Below, piece by piece: positions 60,375-64,000 of a stretch of 64,000 nt of DNA. The stretch lies in NCBI RefSeq assembly GCF_009741375.1, contig NZ_WOWP01000063.1:124001-188000 (forward strand). Reading direction: 5' to 3'. Below the pieces are notes generated by a model. It saw only the letters and a list, made by a program, of their open reading frames with translations. It searched no databases and was not told the DNA's origin. The translations under genes and the position numbers were made by a program. Position 1 is the first letter of the stretch. Every line of letters starts with the position of its first letter. Source of the DNA: Flavobacterium rakeshii (GTDB lineage Bacteria > Bacteroidota > Bacteroidia > Flavobacteriales > Flavobacteriaceae).

Positions 60375-62129
60375 TTACACCTGTTTCTCTAAAGCGGTTA
60401 TTACCGTTACCGCACTTTCATAATCCTGTTGCATTGCCGTACCCGATGACGGTGCATAACGGGCAAACTCACAACTATCCATTATCTTAATGAAATCGGT
60501 TACCGTTTGTGCATCTGCTTTTCGGTTAAGCAACAGTTCCTCTATATTTTGTTTACTCATTTCGGAAGTCTCAATGCGCAGCTTGGCTTTAAGGAAATTA
60601 TGAAGGGCTTTTTCAAGCGCTACATAAAATGCCTCTTTATTACCCAGCTCTTTTTTGGCTGCCGAAAGGTATTTTTTAGCCAGTTTGTTGTTCTGTCTTA
60701 TTTTGTTACCTACCACATCACTATCATATGCCTCTTTTTTCTTCCTTGCCAGTACAATTACCGGTATTAACAGGAACGGAACAAAAAGTAACGAGTAAAA
60801 CAGTCCCGAACCGAAGAAATCTTCTCTGTCCATAGCCACCAGTTTGGTATCCAGATCTACAAACCTAAACTGCTGTGACGACTGTACCGATTGTTTTTGA
60901 ACAGAAGTACTGTCGGATGGTGTATTTGAAGCCACGGCATCTCCTGTAGCTTCAATCATAATATCCTGAGAAGTTATGGTTTTATACTTACCGGCCTTTG
61001 GATCAAAATATGAGAACGAAAGCGGCTTAATAGGGTATTTACCCCTGTTTTGCGGTACTATGGTATAAACATCGGATATTTTACCCGTCATACCCGTTAA
61101 TGGCACCGATACGTTTTCCTTATGCTCAGGATCAAACATGTCAAGAGCCGATGGTACTACCGGTTTAGGCAGTGTGAACAGCTTAAGGTTACCTTTCCCG
61201 CTAACAGTTACATCAAGCTGTAATGATTCTCCCGTTTCTAAATTCGTTTTGGAAGGTGTTACTTTAAAATCAAAACTACCTACAGCCCCTGTAAAATCGT
61301 CCGGCCTGCCTTCATCCGGCAAGGCTTTTACATTGATGTATTTACTACCTGAAGATACTACCTTGTCCTCGTTAGAATAACTCACAAAGCCAAAACGGTT
61401 ACGCTCTGTAGGTACCTGCAAGGTTACATTAAGCAATAAAGGCTCTATTTCCAGCTTACCGCTTTTTTGCGGATATAGCACTGTTTTTTGTAATACCACA
61501 TAACGATACATTTCCCCGTTATACATTCCTTTTTCTATCTTAAGGTTTTGCGGATCGGTACGATCTGTCTGACTCCAAAAATCGTTGAATTTAGGATTTT
61601 CGGTTTCATAGAAATTGGTTACACTACTATTTTGGCTAACGTATAGTTTATACACCACGCTAACCGGTTCGTTAATGTATGGGCTACTGTTGCTTACCTC
61701 AGCCACAAGGTGAATACCCTCGGCAGCACTTTGCTTAGCCGCTTCAAACGGATCTAAAATCTTAACCGCATCCCCTATGGTAATAGTAACCGGATCTGTT
61801 TTATATATTTTACCCTCTATCTCAATACTAGCCGATCCTATGGTAAAAGTACCCTTTGAAGTAGGTATAAGAGTATAATCGTAGCTTTTGGTGTACGTAT
61901 GCTTACCGTTTACCCATGAGTTTCTTATACTTTGCATAGGCCCCTGCGCCCTGAATCCATCAAAGGATGGGGGTACAAGGTTATCTCCGTCCTTGTTCAT
62001 GGTAAAACTTATCCTAAGGCGCTCGTTTACCCCCAGTTTGGTTCGGCTGGGCTCGGCTTTAAACTCAACGTCCTGGGCAAATATACCCTGCGCAAATAAC
62101 AATAGTATTAGTAAGATGTATCTTTTCAT
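60375..62129 (-). CDS. batD: BatD (oxygen-tolerance protein)
   Basis: 584 residues from the ATG at 62129 (the frame opens further upstream without similarity). Signal peptide, then repeated beta-sandwich domains of the BatD/oxygen-tolerance type (FKAEPSRTKLGVNERLRISFTM, GKHTYTKSYDYTLIPTSKGTFTIGSASIEIEGK, SFDFKVTPSKTNLETGESLQLDVTVSGKGNLK), a transmembrane helix (about 455-473) and a cytosolic helical tail. Middle gene of the bat operon, 33 bases upstream of batE. Known as a membrane component of the Bat complex; its exact biochemical role is unsettled. Confidence 0.9.
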   Translation of the reverse strand: MKRYILLILLLFAQGIFAQDVEFKAEPSRTKLGVNERLRISFTMNKDGDNLVPPSFDGFRAQGPMQSIRNSWVNGKHTYTKSYDYTLIPTSKGTFTIGSASIEIEGKIYKTDPVTITIGDAVKILDPFEAAKQSAAEGIHLVAEVSNSSPYINEPVSVVYKLYVSQNSSVTNFYETENPKFNDFWSQTDRTDPQNLKIEKGMYNGEMYRYVVLQKTVLYPQKSGKLEIEPLLLNVTLQVPTERNRFGFVSYSNEDKVVSSGSKYINVKALPDEGRPDDFTGAVGSFDFKVTPSKTNLETGESLQLDVTVSGKGNLKLFTLPKPVVPSALDMFDPEHKENVSVPLTGMTGKISDVYTIVPQNRGKYPIKPLSFSYFDPKAGKYKTITSQDIMIEATGDAVASNTPSDSTSVQKQSVQSSQQFRFVDLDTKLVAMDREDFFGSGLFYSLLFVPFLLIPVIVLARKKKEAYDSDVVGNKIRQNNKLAKKYLSAAKKELGNKEAFYVALEKALHNFLKAKLRIETSEMSKQNIEELLLNRKADAQTVTDFIKIMDSCEFARYAPSSGTAMQQDYESAVTVITALEKQV

Positions 62130-62194
62130 CGTTTTCAATTCCTTAATCTGAACAATATACATTTTTCAAATAAGTATCCAATCTTTTTAAACTG

Positions 62195-63043
62195 TTACCA
62201 GTCTTTTTCTTCCCTGTTTCTTGGTACGCCTTTTACTTTTTCGGCGTTTATCTTGTCCTGAACTTTTTTCTCCTCGTTGTTCATGGCATCAAGCAGGTTT
62301 TCCATTCGTTGTTTTGAAGGACTAGCCTGTTGCGGTTTCTGATCCTGATCTCCCTGCTGACCGTCGCCCGGTTTGTTTTGACCTTTATCGTCCTGCTTGT
62401 CCTTATCTTCCTTACCGCCTTTATCCTTCTGGTCGTCTCCCTTATCCTTTTTAGGGTCGTTACCTTTATCCTCAGGTTTTTTGTTCTTGTCGTCCTTATT
62501 ATTTCCCGACTGGTTTTTATCCTGATTCTTGTCGTTTTGATCTTTATTCTGATCCTTATTTTCGTCGTTCTTATCCTCGTTCTGGTTTTGATTTTGCGGC
62601 GGATTGTTTTTCAGCATTTCCTTCGCTAAAGCAAAATTATAACGCGTTTCCTCATCATAAGGATCATTTCGCAAAGCATTACGATAGGCCTCTACAGCCG
62701 TTTGGTAATCCTTTTGCTCCATGAACATATTACCCAGATTATGATAAGCCCTGTGCTTGTCTTTCTTGGTTTCAGCCTTCTCTATGGCATCAAAATAAGC
62801 ATACATGGCTTCACTGGGTTTACCCTGCCTGTAAATAGCATTACCAAGATTATACATTGACTGCGGGTTGGTAGGATTTTTAGACTGCGAAATCCTGTAA
62901 TCTGCCTCAGCCTCTACATATTCCTTTTTAGAGAATTCCTTATTTCCTTTTGAAAGGTATTCGTCTTTTTTGTCCTTCTCCTTTTCCTGAGAGAAAGCCA
63001 CAAGCGAGCATAAAAGCAAACTATATGTTACTAATCCTTTCAT
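62195..63043 (-). CDS. batC: BatC (TPR protein with charged low-complexity linker)
   Basis: 282 residues. Signal peptide, three TPR-like repeats (about 30-140; MYNLGNAIYRQGKPSEAMYAYFDAIEKA, AYHNLGNMFMEQKDYQTAVEAYRNAL), then a long K/D/N/Q/E/G-rich linker (148-242) and a conserved C-terminal segment (245-282, MENLLDAMNNEEKKVQDKIN ... VPRNREEKDW) that identifies BatC. The linker is probably disordered and variable in length. It abuts batB without a gap (batB stop at 63044, batC ATG at 63043). Confidence 0.9.
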   Translation of the reverse strand: MKGLVTYSLLLCSLVAFSQEKEKDKKDEYLSKGNKEFSKKEYVEAEADYRISQSKNPTNPQSMYNLGNAIYRQGKPSEAMYAYFDAIEKAETKKDKHRAYHNLGNMFMEQKDYQTAVEAYRNALRNDPYDEETRYNFALAKEMLKNNPPQNQNQNEDKNDENKDQNKDQNDKNQDKNQSGNNKDDKNKKPEDKGNDPKKDKGDDQKDKGGKEDKDKQDDKGQNKPGDGQQGDQDQKPQQASPSKQRMENLLDAMNNEEKKVQDKINAEKVKGVPRNREEKDW

Positions 63044-64000
63044 TTATTCTTTTTCGTTAAAAAGGTTTAACTTCCTTATCCATGCCGTTTTCCTGTCTAA
63101 AAGGAAAACATCTATAAACAGCAGTAAAAATGCTGCCCCTAAAAACCACTGGTACTGTGAATCGTAAGTAGCAATTTCTTTCGACTCAAATTCGGTTTTC
63201 TCAATATTATCCAGTGCTTTCTTTACATATTCTGTTACGTCCCTGGTATTTCCGCCATAAATATAACCACCGTTAGAACGTTCGGCAATAGTTTTAAGCG
63301 CATCAGGATATAATTTAGTAATCACTACCTCTCCATCCTTATCTCGCTTGTAACTCTCGGTCACCCCGTTACGTTTTAGCGGAATGGTTCCTCCTTTTTC
63401 GGTACCCACACCTATAGTGATAATTTTTATTCCTTTTTCCTTAGCGGCTTCGGCAGCTTCCATCGATCCTTCCCCATGATCTTCACCGTCACTTATAAGT
63501 ACCAGCAGTTTACTGGTTTGCGGATCATCATAATAAGTGGTGGCCAATTCTATAGCCTGACTAAGGGCTGTTCCCTGGGATGAAACCATATCGGTATTCA
63601 TGTTTTGGAGGTACATTTTTGCCACACTGTAATCAGATGTAATAGGTAGTACCGGGTAAGCACCTCCAGCATATCCTATTATACCAATCCTGTCGGTTCC
63701 CAACTGATTGATGATTTGTGACACTATCTGTTTGGCTTTTTCCAGCCTGTTTGGTGCAATATCTTCGGCAAGCATACTTTTGGATACGTCAATTGCAAAA
63801 ACAATATCAATACCTTCTCGTTTTACAGTTTCGGTTTTCGTCCCTATTTTAGGGTTTACCAATGCCAATATAATACCCGAAAGTGCCAGCATAAGTACTA
63901 CAAACTTAAGCACGGGTTTAAACACCGATTTTTCAGGAGTTAGCCGTTTAACCAAATCGGTATCGCCAAACTCACGTTGTTTTTTTCTTTTCCAGTATAA
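63044..64000 (-). CDS. batB: BatB (von Willebrand factor A protein), 5' end missing
   Basis: 318 residues visible; the frame is open to the right edge (reading LYWKRKKQREFGDTDLVKRLTPEK at the edge side), so the start and first helix lie outside. A transmembrane helix (VLKFVVLMLALSGIILALVN), a VWA domain with the MIDAS motif FAIDVSKSM (DxSxS) and ISDGEDHGEG, and a C-terminal helix (WFLGAAFLLLFIDVFLL) are seen. BatA/BatB are VWA membrane proteins that pair with the MoxR ATPase. A TTG at 63955 is not a credible start, because the same frame continues upstream. Confidence 0.93.
   Translation of the reverse strand, partial: LYWKRKKQREFGDTDLVKRLTPEKSVFKPVLKFVVLMLALSGIILALVNPKIGTKTETVKREGIDIVFAIDVSKSMLAEDIAPNRLEKAKQIVSQIINQLGTDRIGIIGYAGGAYPVLPITSDYSVAKMYLQNMNTDMVSSQGTALSQAIELATTYYDDPQTSKLLVLISDGEDHGEGSMEAAEAAKEKGIKIITIGVGTEKGGTIPLKRNGVTESYKRDKDGEVVITKLYPDALKTIAERSNGGYIYGGNTRDVTEYVKKALDNIEKTEFESKEIATYDSQYQWFLGAAFLLLFIDVFLLDRKTAWIRKLNLFNEKE

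Noticed and set aside
62330..62629. 99-residue plus-strand ORF of Leu/Val/Ile/Phe-rich sequence
   Set aside because: It is the antisense reading of the charged BatC linker. Lys/Asp/Asn-rich codons read backwards give hydrophobic residues.
63044..63955. Ending batB at the TTG at 63955
   Set aside because: The same frame continues without a stop to the window edge with a sequence typical of VWA membrane proteins, so the true start is outside.

Overview
The window looks like ordinary chromosome from a member of the Flavobacteriaceae (Bacteroidota), near Flavobacterium. The DNA is AT-rich, and promoters follow the Bacteroidota pattern (TTG, about 18-23 bases, TAnnTTTG). It carries a PorZ-type type IX secretion component, a BatB-C-D-E operon, a TonB-dependent receptor with a carboxypeptidase-like plug extension, a cysteine-depleted DksA/TraR protein and a type 2 isoleucyl-tRNA synthetase. 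I see no tRNA or rRNA gene, insertion sequence, prophage or CRISPR array. Two genes run off the edges: dinB at the left and batB at the right.

Layout. 1-6009: dinB and a membrane 'recombinase-family' gene, a CYTH protein with a YpdA-like reductase, a radical SAM protein and two small membrane proteins. 6225-12453: a repressor-led RND efflux operon (GbsR/MarR-like regulator, AcrA-, AcrB- and TolC-like proteins) with a near-perfect operator palindrome. 12586-16253: RlpA, a four-helix membrane protein and a TonB receptor. 16536-21152: an operon of DUF3108, tryptophan 2,3-dioxygenase, M23 peptidase and phosphoglucose isomerase. 21459-26192: homogentisate dioxygenase and 4-hydroxyphenylpyruvate dioxygenase, divergent from a LeuT-like Na+ symporter and a 51-residue partner. 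26246-36518: PlpD-like patatin with uvrC, an aspartoacylase-like protein with 5-formyl-THF cyclo-ligase, lspA, dksA-like and ileS. 36784-46032: esterase, DsbA/FrnE-like protein, porZ-recO, gdhA, a Cys/Met PLP enzyme and small lipoprotein or cytosolic genes. 46145-53572: ArsC-like protein and EamA exporter; yicC-gmk-unknown-nadD; a YqhD-like alcohol dehydrogenase; gpsA-terC. 53596-58949: GH92 alpha-mannosidase, NlpE-like lipoprotein, pheS and two conserved unknowns. 59047-64000: cvpA facing batE-D-C-B.

How parts fit together. Tyrosine catabolism (HPPD to HmgA) and tryptophan oxidation sit beside a Na+ symporter whose LeuT-like pocket has Met in place of two bulky residues, which suggests uptake of aromatic or other hydrophobic amino acids. 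The efflux operon appears self-regulated. Several convergent gene pairs overlap at their stop codons with no room for a terminator, while others are separated by strong hairpins. Two genes (uvrC, cvpA) have consensus promoters so close to the ATG that their mRNAs should be leaderless or nearly so.

The features I find most worth following are the GxHH signature in IleRS, the LeuT-like transporter with its large periplasmic insertion and tiny partner, the M23 peptidase with a Cys at a zinc-ligand position, and the predicted leaderless transcripts. I did not find a clearly novel multi-gene defence or biosynthetic system.
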